A DNA stretch of 64,000 nucleotides from Arthrobacter sp. FB24 (lineage in GTDB: Bacteria > Actinomycetota > Actinomycetes > Actinomycetales > Micrococcaceae): assembly GCF_000196235.1 (NCBI RefSeq), contig NC_008541.1, positions 2,604,001 through 2,668,000 on the forward strand, in the 5' to 3' direction. The notes beneath the pieces were generated by a model. That model ran no database searches. It was not told where the DNA came from and worked only from the letters and a program-made list of their open reading frames with translations. The position numbers and the translations under genes were made by a program. Of the stretch, positions 45,674 through 54,395 are shown piece after piece (position 1 is the stretch's first letter; each line of letters starts with the position of its first letter).

Positions 45674-46588
45674 TTGATCAACCCCGTTCATCTGCGGACC
45701 CTCGTCGAGGTCACCCGCCTTGGCTCATTCGCGGCAGCCGCCAACCGGCTGGGCTACACCGCTTCCGCTGTTTCCCAGCAGATGTCTGCCCTGGAACGGG
45801 ACACCGGCGTGGATCTCTTCCAGCGTTCGGCCAGGAGCATCCAGCCCACCGAAGCCGCCCTGGTGATGACCCGGCACGCCGCTAAGGTCCTGACCGACAT
45901 TGAGGCCCTCATGGCGGCCGCCTCCCGGACGCACGACGCCACCCATCAGGAGCTCAGGCTGGGAATTTTTCCCAGCCTGGCAACATACGTCCTGCCGCGG
46001 ATCCTGCAGAACCCGAAGTGGAAGGACCTGGGCATCGACCTCAGGGTGTCCGTGGCTGAGCCGTCCCAGACCATACAGGGGCTGCGCACTGGCGGCGAAC
46101 TCGATGTGGCCCTGGTCTACCAGGTGGGCCAGTCCGGCCTCGCGTGGCCCCACACCGTGAACCGGCAATGGATCGGCGACGACGAATTCCGTGTGGTACT
46201 GCCGGCAGCCTGGGGTTTCCGCGCCGAAGCCAAGGTGGCGGCGGACCATCTGTCCGACATGCCGTGGATCGTCCATCACCCGGGCACCAGCGACGCGACG
46301 GTCATTGAACGGCTGTTCGCCAGCTGCAACCTGCACCCCCGCGTGGTGGCCTATAGCGACGACTTCCATGCCAGCCTCGAAATGGCCGCCGCTGGACTGG
46401 GAGCCGCGCTGGTCCCTGAGCTTGCCCTGCGGCACCGGCCTGCCGGTGTGGTGGTCCTGGACGTTCCGGAGATCCGGCTGGCCCGGAATGTCTTCGCCCT
46501 GCTGATCAACGACAAGCGGACGGCGCGGGTGCAGCTCTTCGTCGAACTCCTGGCCGACACCCTGCACGGCATGGGAACAGCCCGCTAG
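45674..46588 (+). CDS. LysR-family transcriptional regulator
   Basis: A 304-aa regulator. The N-terminal winged helix-turn-helix (LRTLVEVTRLGSFAAAANRLGYTASAVSQQMSALERDTG, about 7-45) is followed by a periplasmic-binding-like effector domain (about 90-295). The effector is unknown. The start is TTG 45674 with GAAGGG 5 nt upstream. It is divergent from the lipid operon, a common arrangement for a LysR gene and its target, and convergent with the aldehyde dehydrogenase gene. Confidence 0.9.
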   Translation: MINPVHLRTLVEVTRLGSFAAAANRLGYTASAVSQQMSALERDTGVDLFQRSARSIQPTEAALVMTRHAAKVLTDIEALMAAASRTHDATHQELRLGIFPSLATYVLPRILQNPKWKDLGIDLRVSVAEPSQTIQGLRTGGELDVALVYQVGQSGLAWPHTVNRQWIGDDEFRVVLPAAWGFRAEAKVAADHLSDMPWIVHHPGTSDATVIERLFASCNLHPRVVAYSDDFHASLEMAAAGLGAALVPELALRHRPAGVVVLDVPEIRLARNVFALLINDKRTARVQLFVELLADTLHGMGTAR

Positions 46589-48012
46589 GCCTTGCGGTCC
46601 CCGGGACGGCCGGCTTTCGGGCGGCCCGGCACCCGCCCGGCCAATGACAGCAGGGCGGTGACCACCCTGTCTTTCGCCGTCCCGTAAGGCGGATAGGCCA
46701 GCCCGAGGGTGTCCGGCCACAGCGGCTTGTCCATGCCTGCCCGTTCGTGCGAGAACGTCCGCACGGAATGTTCACCGTGGTATGCCCCCATGCCGCTGCC
46801 GCCCACCCCGCCGAACGGGAGGCCCGGAACCGTGAGGTGTGCCGCCGGTGCTCCGTAGGCCAGCGCGCCTGACGACGTTTCCGCCGCGAAGGCGCTGCGC
46901 ACGGCGTCCTCTTCGCTGAAGACATACACGGCCAGCGGCTTGGAGCCGGAATTGATCATGCGGATGGCTTCGTCCCGCCCGGATACCGGCACCAGCGGCA
47001 GCAGCGGACCGAAGATTTCCTCGCCCAGGACTGCATCGCCGGGGGCGGGGCGCAACAGCGTCGGTGCAAAATACCTGCTGCCGGGGTCCCGCTGCCCTCC
47101 GTGCACCACGGTGCTGCCGTCCGCCAGTTCGGCGATCCTTTCAAAGTGCCGGTCATCCACGATCCGGCCATAGGAAGCGCTGGACGCCGGGTCCTTTCCG
47201 AACATGGCGGTGATGGCGTCCACAAGCAGCGGTTCCAGCGCGTCCAGAACCTCGGGGGCGGCCAGCACATAGTCAGGTGCAACGCACGTTTGCCCCGCGT
47301 TCATGAACCGGCCCCAGGCAAGGCGTCCGGCGGTGGTCTCGAGGTCGGCGGTCCCGTCCACGAAGGCCGGGCACCTTCCACCCAGTTCCAGGGTCACCGG
47401 CGTCAGGTGTTCGGCTGCCGCCCGCATGACCACCCGGGCCGCGTCCTGGCCGCCGGTGAAGAAGATGTGGTCGAAGCGCTCAGCCAGGAGTGCCTTGGTT
47501 GCCGGGATGCCTCCGGGCACCACCTCGGCGGCACCGCCCAGGTACTCAGGCAACCAGCGGACCAGGGCGGCTGAGGTGGCGGGGGCGTGCTCGCTCGGCT
47601 TGACGACCACGGTGTTGCCGGCCGCCAGGGCGCCGGCCATCGGCGCCAGCGTCAGCTGGACCGGGTAGTTCCAGGTGCCGATCACCAGCACCACACCGAG
47701 CGGAGTCAGCTCGGTCCAGGCCCGGGCCGGCTGCATGGCAAGCGGAACGTCCACCCGGCGGCGCCGAAGCCAGCCCGCGAGATGCCGTTCCAGATGGGCC
47801 GTTTCCGCGGCCACAAAACCGATTTCGGTCATCTGTGATTCACTCCGGTGCTTGCCCAGGTCGCTGAGCAGTGCGCCGGCAAAATCCTCACGGCGTTCCG
47901 TCAGCATCCTGCGCAGATTGCCCAGTTGCTCCAGCCGCCAGTCCAGGGGGCGGCTCACCCCGCTGTCGAAAAGCTCGCGGGATCGGGCGACGGCGGCGGC
48001 GGGAGTGTGCAT
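46585..48012 (-). CDS. Aldehyde dehydrogenase (ALDH3-type)
   Basis: A 475-aa NAD(P)-dependent dehydrogenase. LVIGTWNYPVQLTLAPMAGALAAGNTVVVKPSEHAP, TLELGGRCPAFV (general base Glu, usually GGKSP) and GRFMNAGQTCVAPDYVL (nucleophile Cys) are present. The length and the hydrophobic/basic C-terminal extension (after FSHERAGM) suit the ALDH3 fatty or coniferyl aldehyde class. It could oxidise fatty aldehydes, fitting the lipid genes nearby, but this is inference. Its stop lies immediately next to the LysR stop. Confidence 0.92.
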   Translation of the reverse strand: MHTPAAAVARSRELFDSGVSRPLDWRLEQLGNLRRMLTERREDFAGALLSDLGKHRSESQMTEIGFVAAETAHLERHLAGWLRRRRVDVPLAMQPARAWTELTPLGVVLVIGTWNYPVQLTLAPMAGALAAGNTVVVKPSEHAPATSAALVRWLPEYLGGAAEVVPGGIPATKALLAERFDHIFFTGGQDAARVVMRAAAEHLTPVTLELGGRCPAFVDGTADLETTAGRLAWGRFMNAGQTCVAPDYVLAAPEVLDALEPLLVDAITAMFGKDPASSASYGRIVDDRHFERIAELADGSTVVHGGQRDPGSRYFAPTLLRPAPGDAVLGEEIFGPLLPLVPVSGRDEAIRMINSGSKPLAVYVFSEEDAVRSAFAAETSSGALAYGAPAAHLTVPGLPFGGVGGSGMGAYHGEHSVRTFSHERAGMDKPLWPDTLGLAYPPYGTAKDRVVTALLSLAGRVPGRPKAGRPGDRKA

Positions 48013-48123
48013 CCGATCAATGTACCCGTGGCGGGACGCGGGACGGGCTGCAGCCGGGGATAAAGCGCCAGATAAAAATCACCGATGCTGGAATGGACTG
48101 CCCGAGAGGGCTATGTTGAAGAT

Positions 48124-48630
48124 ATGAACAAGGTAGCGAGCCGGCACTTTGGTGAAATCGAGCTCAACCACGGCCGGGACCACAACATCGCAGCGAAGCA
48201 TGAACTGGGCGGCCAGCCGGTAGAGCTGGACCTGAACATCAATGCCCACGACCACTTCGACGAGGCGGCCATGCACAAGGTTGACTACCGGCTGCGGTAC
48301 CTGCCCGAGCTCGTGGACCAGGTCCGGGACATGATCGCCGATGAACTGGAGCAGGAGGGCACCAGCCCCCAGGAGTACCGGCACTTCCACTGCAACGCCA
48401 TCAAGGACGAGCACCTCAAGAAGGTGTTCGGCGTGGAGGACAAGAGCCAGCTGACCAATGCCGTGTTCCTGAAGGCACTGAAACTTGGCCACGTGGGCAT
48501 CTACCCCGGCCAGCCCGAACGCTACTTCGTCCTGGATTTCACCCTGGGCGAGCACTTCACCGACGAAGTCCTGGTAGCGTCCGCCGACGAAGACGGCGTC
48601 GTGGACGACGAAATCCTCTGGGAGTCGTGA
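48124..48630 (+). CDS. DUF2004-type protein
   Basis: A 168-aa acidic soluble protein. HFGEIELNHGRDHNIAAKHELGGQPVELDLNINAHD opens an alpha+beta domain, and the HVGIYPGQPERYFVLDFTLGEHFTDEVLVASADEDG segment is characteristic of the DUF2004 group. Function is unknown; it is not secreted. The ATG at 48124 begins the conserved part. Confidence 0.78.
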   Translation: MNKVASRHFGEIELNHGRDHNIAAKHELGGQPVELDLNINAHDHFDEAAMHKVDYRLRYLPELVDQVRDMIADELEQEGTSPQEYRHFHCNAIKDEHLKKVFGVEDKSQLTNAVFLKALKLGHVGIYPGQPERYFVLDFTLGEHFTDEVLVASADEDGVVDDEILWES

Positions 48631-48697
48631 GGGGCCGGTGATCCGGCCCGTCGGGATCCAGGTTTCGACGGACTCAACCATCGGATAGCAGGACATT

Positions 48698-48738
48698 ACG
48701 ACGGCGGCCGGTCACCTCAGGTGACCGGCCGCCGTCGT
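48698..48738. terminator. Long hairpin terminator between DUF2004 and metE
   Basis: Arms at 48698-48716 and 48720-48738 pair perfectly over 19 bp with a 3-nt loop. On the plus strand GGTTGCTTTTGCC follows. It stands between two convergent genes and probably serves both. Confidence 0.87.
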
Positions 48739-48754
48739 GCGTGGTTGCTTTTGC

Positions 48755-51115
48755 CTACTTGGCCGTCGCCAGGAGGCTGGCGCGGACCGTCTTGGTGGCC
48801 GCAACAAGGTTGCGCAGGGACTCTTCGGTCTCTGCGTAGCCGCGGGTCTTCAGGCCGCAGTCCGGGTTGACCCAGAGCTGGCGGGACGGGACGTGCTTCA
48901 CGGCGGTGCTGAGCAGCTCGGTGACTTCCTGCTCACCCGGGACGCGCGGCGAGTGGATGTCGTAGACGCCCGGGCCGACGCCGCGGCCGAAACCGTGGGA
49001 CTCGAGGTCGTGGACAACCTCCATGCGTGAACGTGCGGCCTCGATCGAGGTGACGTCAGCGTCCAGTCCGTCGATGGCGTCGATGATGGCGCCGAACTCG
49101 GAGTAGCACAGGTGGGTGTGGATCTGCGTGGAATCGGCAGCACCGGCAGTGGCAAGTCGGAACGAGTTCACGGACCAGTCCAGGTATGCGGCCTGGTCTG
49201 CCTTGCGCAGCGGAAGGAGTTCCCGCAGGGCGGGCTCGTCCACCTGGATGACCTTGATGCCGGCTGCTTCGAGGTCGGCGATTTCGTCGCGGAGCGCCAG
49301 GCCCACTTGGTTGGCGGTCTCCCCCAGCGGCTGGTCGTCACGGACGAAGGACCAGGCCAGGATGGTGACCGGACCGGTGAGCATGCCCTTCATCGGCTTG
49401 CTGGTCAGCGACTGGGCATACTCGGCCCACTTCACAGTGATGGGGGCGCTGCGGGTGACGTCGCCCCACAGGATGGACGGACGGGTGCAACGTGAGCCAT
49501 AGGACTGCACCCAGCCGTGGACCGTGACGTCGAAGCCTTCCAGGTTCTCGGCGAAGTACTGGACCATGTCGTTGCGCTCGGGCTCGCCGTGCACCAGGAC
49601 GTCGTAGCCGAGCTCTTCCTGCAGCTCCACGACGCGCTTGATCTCGTCCTTCATGAGTTGCTCGTACTGCTCGTTGGTGAGGTCGCCCTTGTTGTTGCGC
49701 GCACGGGCCGAACGGATTTCGGAGGTCTGCGGGAAGGAGCCGATGGTGGTGGTGGGCAGTGGCGGCAGGTGAAGGGCCTCTTCCTGGGCGGCTTCGCGGA
49801 CCGGGTACTCGGAGCGGTTGAAGTCGGCCGCGGTCAGGGCCGCGGTGCGGGCCCGGACGTCGGCGCGCTGCACACCTTCGGCGGCGGCACGGGAGGCGAT
49901 GATGCGCGTGGCTTCGTCGATGGCCGACTGCACTGAGCCTGTCTCACTGCCGGCAGCGTCGGTCAGCAGGCCGGCGAGGGTTGCTACTTCAACGGCCTTC
50001 TGGTCCGCGAACGCCAGCCAGCTGCGGAGCTGCTCGGACAGCTGGGTCTCTTCCTCGACGTCGTGCGGGACGTGCTGGGTGGAGGTGGAGGTGCTGATGG
50101 CCAGCTTGGTCACGGACTTCTTCAGTTCGGCGATCTTCTCGGCAGAGGCGGCCAGGTCGTTGCGCCAGATGTTGTGGCCGTCCACGACGCCGGCAACCAG
50201 GGTTTTGTTGCCCAGTGCAGCGAGTGCCGCAGCGGACGGAACAGCGCCCTTGAAGACGTCGACGTGCAGCGCGTCGATGTTGGTGGCGGCGAGGGTGCCG
50301 AGCTGGCCGTTCAGTGCGCCGTACGGGGTGGAAACGAACAGCTGCGGGCGGCGGCCTGCAGCGGACAGGACCTCGTAGGAGCGGGCAACCGCGGCCTGGA
50401 TCTCCTCGGCGGACGTGTCCTGGTCAACCACCAGTGCGGGCTCGTCCAGCTGGACCCAGCTGGCGCCGGCAGCGGCGAGCTTCTCCAGCAGCGCGGTGTA
50501 AACCGGCAGGATGTCCTCAAGGCGGGACAGCGGGCTGAATCCGGCCGGGGCGTCGTCGGAAGCCTTGCTCAGCAGCAGGAAGGTGACCGGACCAACGATG
50601 TACGGGCGGGTCTCCACCCCGTTGGCAAGGGCGTACTCGAATTCCTCGACGATGCGGTTGGAGGTCAGCGCGAAGTTGGTCTCCGGACCGATTTCCGGCA
50701 CCAGGTAGTGGTAGTTGGTGTCGAACCACTTGGTCATTTCAAGCGGCTGCTCTTCCTTGTTGCCGCGGGCCAGGGTGAAGTACCCATCGATGTCCAGCTG
50801 TCCCTCGGCGTTGAGGAGGTTTCCGAAACGGGCCGGTACGGCGCCGAGGTGGGCGGCGGCGTCGAGCACCTGGTCGTAGAAGGAGAAGGTGCCCGGAACA
50901 GCGGCGGCTTCGGTCAGGCCGAGTCCCTGCAGGCGCGTGGCGGTGCCCAGCTGGATTTCCTTCGCGGCGGCATCGAGGGCGGCGGCGTCGATCTTGCCGG
51001 CCCAGTAGGCTTCGACGGCCTTCTTCAGTTCGCGGCGGCGGCCGATGCGCGGGTAGCCCAGGATCGAAGCGGACGGGAAGGGAGTGGTCACGGCCGGGGT
51101 GTTCTGCTCAGTCAT
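48755..51115 (-). CDS. metE: Cobalamin-independent methionine synthase
   Basis: A 786-aa zinc enzyme that transfers the methyl group of methyltetrahydrofolate-triglutamate to homocysteine. Two barrels: N-terminal with LGYPRIGRRRELKKAVEAYW (about 18-37) and C-terminal with VHGEPERNDMVQYF, HLCYSEFGAIIDAI (His and Cys zinc ligands), GPGVYDIHSPRVP and LWVNPDCGLKTRGYAE (Cys ligand). The ATG 51115 has AAGGA 7 nt upstream. It is 165 bp after metF, probably in the same operon. Confidence 0.97.
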   Translation of the reverse strand: MTEQNTPAVTTPFPSASILGYPRIGRRRELKKAVEAYWAGKIDAAALDAAAKEIQLGTATRLQGLGLTEAAAVPGTFSFYDQVLDAAAHLGAVPARFGNLLNAEGQLDIDGYFTLARGNKEEQPLEMTKWFDTNYHYLVPEIGPETNFALTSNRIVEEFEYALANGVETRPYIVGPVTFLLLSKASDDAPAGFSPLSRLEDILPVYTALLEKLAAAGASWVQLDEPALVVDQDTSAEEIQAAVARSYEVLSAAGRRPQLFVSTPYGALNGQLGTLAATNIDALHVDVFKGAVPSAAALAALGNKTLVAGVVDGHNIWRNDLAASAEKIAELKKSVTKLAISTSTSTQHVPHDVEEETQLSEQLRSWLAFADQKAVEVATLAGLLTDAAGSETGSVQSAIDEATRIIASRAAAEGVQRADVRARTAALTAADFNRSEYPVREAAQEEALHLPPLPTTTIGSFPQTSEIRSARARNNKGDLTNEQYEQLMKDEIKRVVELQEELGYDVLVHGEPERNDMVQYFAENLEGFDVTVHGWVQSYGSRCTRPSILWGDVTRSAPITVKWAEYAQSLTSKPMKGMLTGPVTILAWSFVRDDQPLGETANQVGLALRDEIADLEAAGIKVIQVDEPALRELLPLRKADQAAYLDWSVNSFRLATAGAADSTQIHTHLCYSEFGAIIDAIDGLDADVTSIEAARSRMEVVHDLESHGFGRGVGPGVYDIHSPRVPGEQEVTELLSTAVKHVPSRQLWVNPDCGLKTRGYAETEESLRNLVAATKTVRASLLATAK

Positions 51116-51279
51116 GTGGAATTCCTTGGGTGTTGGTGAAAATCAGTGGTGTTGGATGCTGAAAGCGCCAGTGCTGACGGGCGGGGGTACCGACAGGCAG
51201 TGCCGACAAGCAGTGCTCCCGGCGGGCGGTGCCGGGTGCCGGGTCGGGCGCGTGGTTCTGGCGGGCGGGCGAAGCCGGC

Positions 51280-52251
51280 TCAGCTGGCCATTTCCTGGTG
51301 GCGGCGGGCAATGGCATTCAGCCTGCTCGCCGGACGGGCGGGGCGTGGCAGGGCCAGCTTGTCCAGGACCTCCAGAGCACACGCGTGTTCGTTGAAGGTG
51401 TACAGGTGGATGCCCGGTGCTCCGGCGTCCAGGGCTGCGTTGGCCAGGTCCACCGTTGCCCGGACGCCGATCAGCCGGCGTTCGGCGTCGGTGTCCGCAG
51501 CTGCCAGGCGTGCCATGAGTTCCGGTGCGGGTTCGACGCCGGTCAGCTCAGCCAGTCGGTTGAGCCGCCGCACGCTGGTCAGGGGCATGACGCCCGGGAT
51601 GATGGGGATGGTGACCCCGGCCCGGCGTGCCCTCGTGATGAGGTCGGCATACTGCTCGGTGTGGAAGAACACCTGCGTGATGGCGAAGTCCGCGCCGGAG
51701 CGCTGCTTGGCCAGCAGCACCTCGACGTCGTGGGCTTCAGTGGGTGATTCCGGGTGACGCGTCGGGTACGCGGCCACGCCGACCGCCACCTTGCCGGCAC
51801 ACAGCAGTGCCGAACGTCGCTGCTCCACGCGGCGGATCAGCTCGATCAGGTCCTGGGCGTACCGCAGGGAACCGCTAACCGGTGCTGCGCCGTCCTTAGG
51901 CCTGTCACCGCGGAGGGCCAGGATTCCCCGGACACCCACGTCAAGGAGCTCGCCGATGATTTCGGAGAGTTCCTCCGGCGTGTTGCCCACACAGGTCAGG
52001 TGGGCCAGCGGGCGCAGCGTCGTCTCCAGCAGGAGCCGGTTGATGAGTTCGACGGCGGTGTCCCGGTTTGATCCGCTGGCGCCGTATGTCACGGAAACGT
52101 AGTCCGGGTCCGTGGCTTCCAGCTCGCCAATGGTGGTCCAGAGCGATTCGGCGGCCGCCGGCGAACGTGGCGGGAACAGCTCGTACGAAAGCGCCACCGG
52201 GGCGGCGTCGGAGAGATTCGGATGTGTGTCAATAAGGCTAGGTGGAGACAT
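51280..52251 (-). CDS. metF: Methylenetetrahydrofolate reductase
   Basis: A 323-aa FAD-containing TIM barrel that makes 5-methyl-THF, the methyl donor used by MetE. LSYELFPPRSPAA (catalytic Glu region), HLTCVGNTPEELSEII, LALRGDRPKDG, and FAITQVFFHTEQY follow the family. The ATG 52251 has AAGGA 6 nt upstream and sits behind a leader of about 230 nt with alternative stems. It is co-oriented with metE. Confidence 0.96.
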   Translation of the reverse strand: MSPPSLIDTHPNLSDAAPVALSYELFPPRSPAAAESLWTTIGELEATDPDYVSVTYGASGSNRDTAVELINRLLLETTLRPLAHLTCVGNTPEELSEIIGELLDVGVRGILALRGDRPKDGAAPVSGSLRYAQDLIELIRRVEQRRSALLCAGKVAVGVAAYPTRHPESPTEAHDVEVLLAKQRSGADFAITQVFFHTEQYADLITRARRAGVTIPIIPGVMPLTSVRRLNRLAELTGVEPAPELMARLAAADTDAERRLIGVRATVDLANAALDAGAPGIHLYTFNEHACALEVLDKLALPRPARPASRLNAIARRHQEMAS

Positions 52252-52488
52252 TTGCGTCCTTGGCTTTGGGCCATTGCCGGCAGCTGCGCCTCAGTCCATG
52301 GGACTTTGGAAACGCTGAACCGTCAATGAATTTGAGTTTGGGAACACGGAGAGAACTTCGGCAGGGCGCAGCCGCGACTGTTACGCCTGACAGGAAGTTG
52401 TCCGTGAGCAAATGTCAGGCCCACATGGGGGCACCCACACCCTCCTGGCGGAGGATCGCTGACACGTTACCTCGGTAACTTGTATAAG
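52252..52488 (-). promoter_or_regulatory. metF leader with two mutually exclusive stems (unassigned RNA switch candidate)
   Basis: On the minus strand, TGTCAG (52464-52459) can pair with CTGACA (52418-52413), enclosing a 5-bp hairpin (52454-52441). The same CTGACA, as GCCTGACA (52420-52413), pairs better with TGTCAGGC (52392-52385) across a 20-nt loop. The two foldings exclude each other. A GTTACC/GGTAAC inverted repeat (52466-52479) is at the start. I could not match it to SAM-I, SAM-IV, SAH or cobalamin riboswitch consensus. Confidence 0.5.
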
Positions 52489-52517
52489 ACTCTAGGGCCC
52501 TGCTCCGGGGCGTTCAA
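52489..52517 (-). promoter_or_regulatory. Putative metF promoter
   Basis: On the minus strand TTGAAC (52517-52512) and TAGAGT (52494-52489) are 17 bp apart, a good sigma-70-type promoter. Transcription would start near 52482, just before the GTTACC/GGTAAC inverted repeat. Confidence 0.55.
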
Positions 52518-52636
52518 GCCGGGCCCCGAATTAAGACGCACCTTTACGCTCTGTTGCGCCACCGGACAGAACATTGTTCGCCGAAAGGCCGGTAATTGAC
52601 CAGTACCCGGAATGGTTTGCACGGCAGTCCGCGGAT

Positions 52637-53530
52637 TCAAGGCTGGCGGCGGACCGCTTTCCGTAGCTTCCGGCGCCCCAACCACACCGCTGCGGCCATC
52701 AGGCCGAGGACATCGGCGAATCCGAGGATAGCCTCCCAGGGCAGCTCGATATCCCCGCTGTTGAGGTTGTTGAAGAACGAACCCAGCGGGGTGAGCAGCG
52801 GCCACAGGACAAGCACGTTCCGGACGAGCGCAAAGGCCACGGCGTAGACGACGCCGAGCCCGAACAGGAAGACCATTCCTAGTCCGCTCATCCCGTAGCC
52901 GACGTGGTACACCGCGTACAGGGCCGCCGCGAGTGCTATGCCCGGGATCTGCCCCAGGCTCGCACTCAGGTTCGTCTGGACAAAACCTCTAAAGAAAACC
53001 GTCTCAAAGGCCCCGACGGTCAGCGACATAACCAGCAGCGGAACCCAGTCCACGGGCGCCGGTAGCGCACGGCCCCAGAGGGTGATGGCGAACTGGATTG
53101 CAGACAGGACGAGGCCCAGGGCGACAGCCTCTTTCCAGTTTCCCGCCCACAGGCCCAGGTCAGACAAGGGCCGTCGCCGCTGCACCGTATAGAACACCGG
53201 CCCAGCGACTCCCAGGACAAGTCCGGTGCCGAAGCACAGGAAGAGACCCAGGACGTTGGCAGGGGTGAAGACCGTGAATGCCACCCTGAAGAGCGCCACG
53301 ACGGCGAGGTACAGTGCCGCGACCACGGCCAGGTCCAGCTTGTCGACCCTTATCCGTGCCCTACCGCGCCTCCGGAGTCCGGGACCTGCCAGGAGGGCGA
53401 GCACCAATGCTGAAGCCGGGATCACCAAACCGTAGACAGTCAGGTCCAGGAACGCCAGCGAGAGCACCGCCGCAACGAGCCACGAAGCCCACATCCATTG
53501 ACGCACGTTTACACGCCTGGCAATCTTCAT
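52637..53530 (-). CDS. CPBP-family intramembrane protein
   Basis: A 297-aa membrane protein with about eight helices. GAFETVFFRGFVQTNLSASLGQIPGIALAAALYAVYHVGYG carries the CPBP motifs: E-T-x3-R (usual E-E-x3-R) and F/Y-x3-H. The second Glu is replaced by Thr, so activity is uncertain. The ATG 53530 is chosen because upstream residues are not membrane-like and overlap the next gene. The 180 bp downstream holds no gene. Confidence 0.78.
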   Translation of the reverse strand: MKIARRVNVRQWMWASWLVAAVLSLAFLDLTVYGLVIPASALVLALLAGPGLRRRGRARIRVDKLDLAVVAALYLAVVALFRVAFTVFTPANVLGLFLCFGTGLVLGVAGPVFYTVQRRRPLSDLGLWAGNWKEAVALGLVLSAIQFAITLWGRALPAPVDWVPLLVMSLTVGAFETVFFRGFVQTNLSASLGQIPGIALAAALYAVYHVGYGMSGLGMVFLFGLGVVYAVAFALVRNVLVLWPLLTPLGSFFNNLNSGDIELPWEAILGFADVLGLMAAAVWLGRRKLRKAVRRQP

Positions 53531-53624
53531 CCGCCGCCGCCGCTCTGTTGATCGGCCTCCCCTGTCAACAGCGTGACGCGCAATAGTTCCCGGCGCTAGG
53601 GGATTTGGTCGCAACCTCCGCGCA

Positions 53625-54395
53625 TCACCAGGGTTTGTCTGTTCCGGCCCCGGTGTCGGCATTCCGGAGATACTCGTTCCGCTGCATGCCGCCGTTGCGT
53701 TCCCGCTGCGCGGACTTGGCCGACTCCTCCAGCTTGTCCAGCTGGCTCTGCTGCGGTTCCGGATCGGGCTGCGGCTGCTTGTCGCCGGACCCGGCTTCAG
53801 CCCCGGCCCCCGCATCTCCGAGCTTGTCCGCTTTGCCCTGCAGCCTTTGTTCCGCTTCCCGGAGGCGGTCGCCTTCGCCGTCCGCCCCGTTGGCGGCGGC
53901 CTCGCCGCCCTCCGGGTTGAAGCAACCGGGCGGAGCGGCCTTGACCGCCGCCAGTCCGTCGGCGTAGAGGCGGTCCGCTTCGGCGCCGGAGCCGGCCGAC
54001 TCGGCGGCCTTGTCTGCCAGCCGTTCGATGCTCAGGACCAGGTTGACGCGCACCTTGCATTCGTCAGCGGGCGGCGCATCAGCGAGGGCTGCTTGAAAGA
54101 GCGCCCGGGCACCGCCGTAGTCCCCGCCCAGCACCAGGGCATCGGCGGCCGCAAAAGGCGCCTTGTGCCGTTCCACGATATTGGCGACACCCAGTCCGGA
54201 TGCCGCGGATGCAAGGGCGGCCTGGTCACCGCGGCCGAATGATCCTGCCGCCTCGCCGCCCAGGTAGCCGACGCTCAGAAGCTTGACGGCGAGCGCCACG
54301 GCGACCAACACAGGCAGCGCGGATCCGAGCAGCAAACGGCGCCGTCGGCGGCTGCGCAGGCCCTGCCCCGGTTGTTGTTCCGATGCCCCGGTCAT
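53625..54395 (-). CDS. Membrane-anchored TPR-like protein of a Bat/MoxR operon
   Basis: A 256-aa protein: N-terminal basic segment and one membrane helix (about 22-42), a helical TPR-like domain (about 55-160; KAPFAAADALVLGGDYGGARALFQAAL, ECKVRVNLVLSIERLADKAAE), and a polar, coiled-coil-prone tail rich in Gln, Glu and Asp-Pro repeats. Final gene in the MoxR operon, in the place of BatC/BatE-type TPR proteins. ATGA overlap with the VWA gene before it. Confidence 0.78.
   Translation of the reverse strand: MTGASEQQPGQGLRSRRRRRLLLGSALPVLVAVALAVKLLSVGYLGGEAAGSFGRGDQAALASAASGLGVANIVERHKAPFAAADALVLGGDYGGARALFQAALADAPPADECKVRVNLVLSIERLADKAAESAGSGAEADRLYADGLAAVKAAPPGCFNPEGGEAAANGADGEGDRLREAEQRLQGKADKLGDAGAGAEAGSGDKQPQPDPEPQQSQLDKLEESAKSAQRERNGGMQRNEYLRNADTGAGTDKPW

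Noticed and set aside
52252-52488. SAM-IV, SAM-I or cobalamin riboswitch upstream of metF
   Set aside because: Some local resemblance (GGGTGCCCC) but the rest of the conserved cores are absent; left as an unassigned leader.
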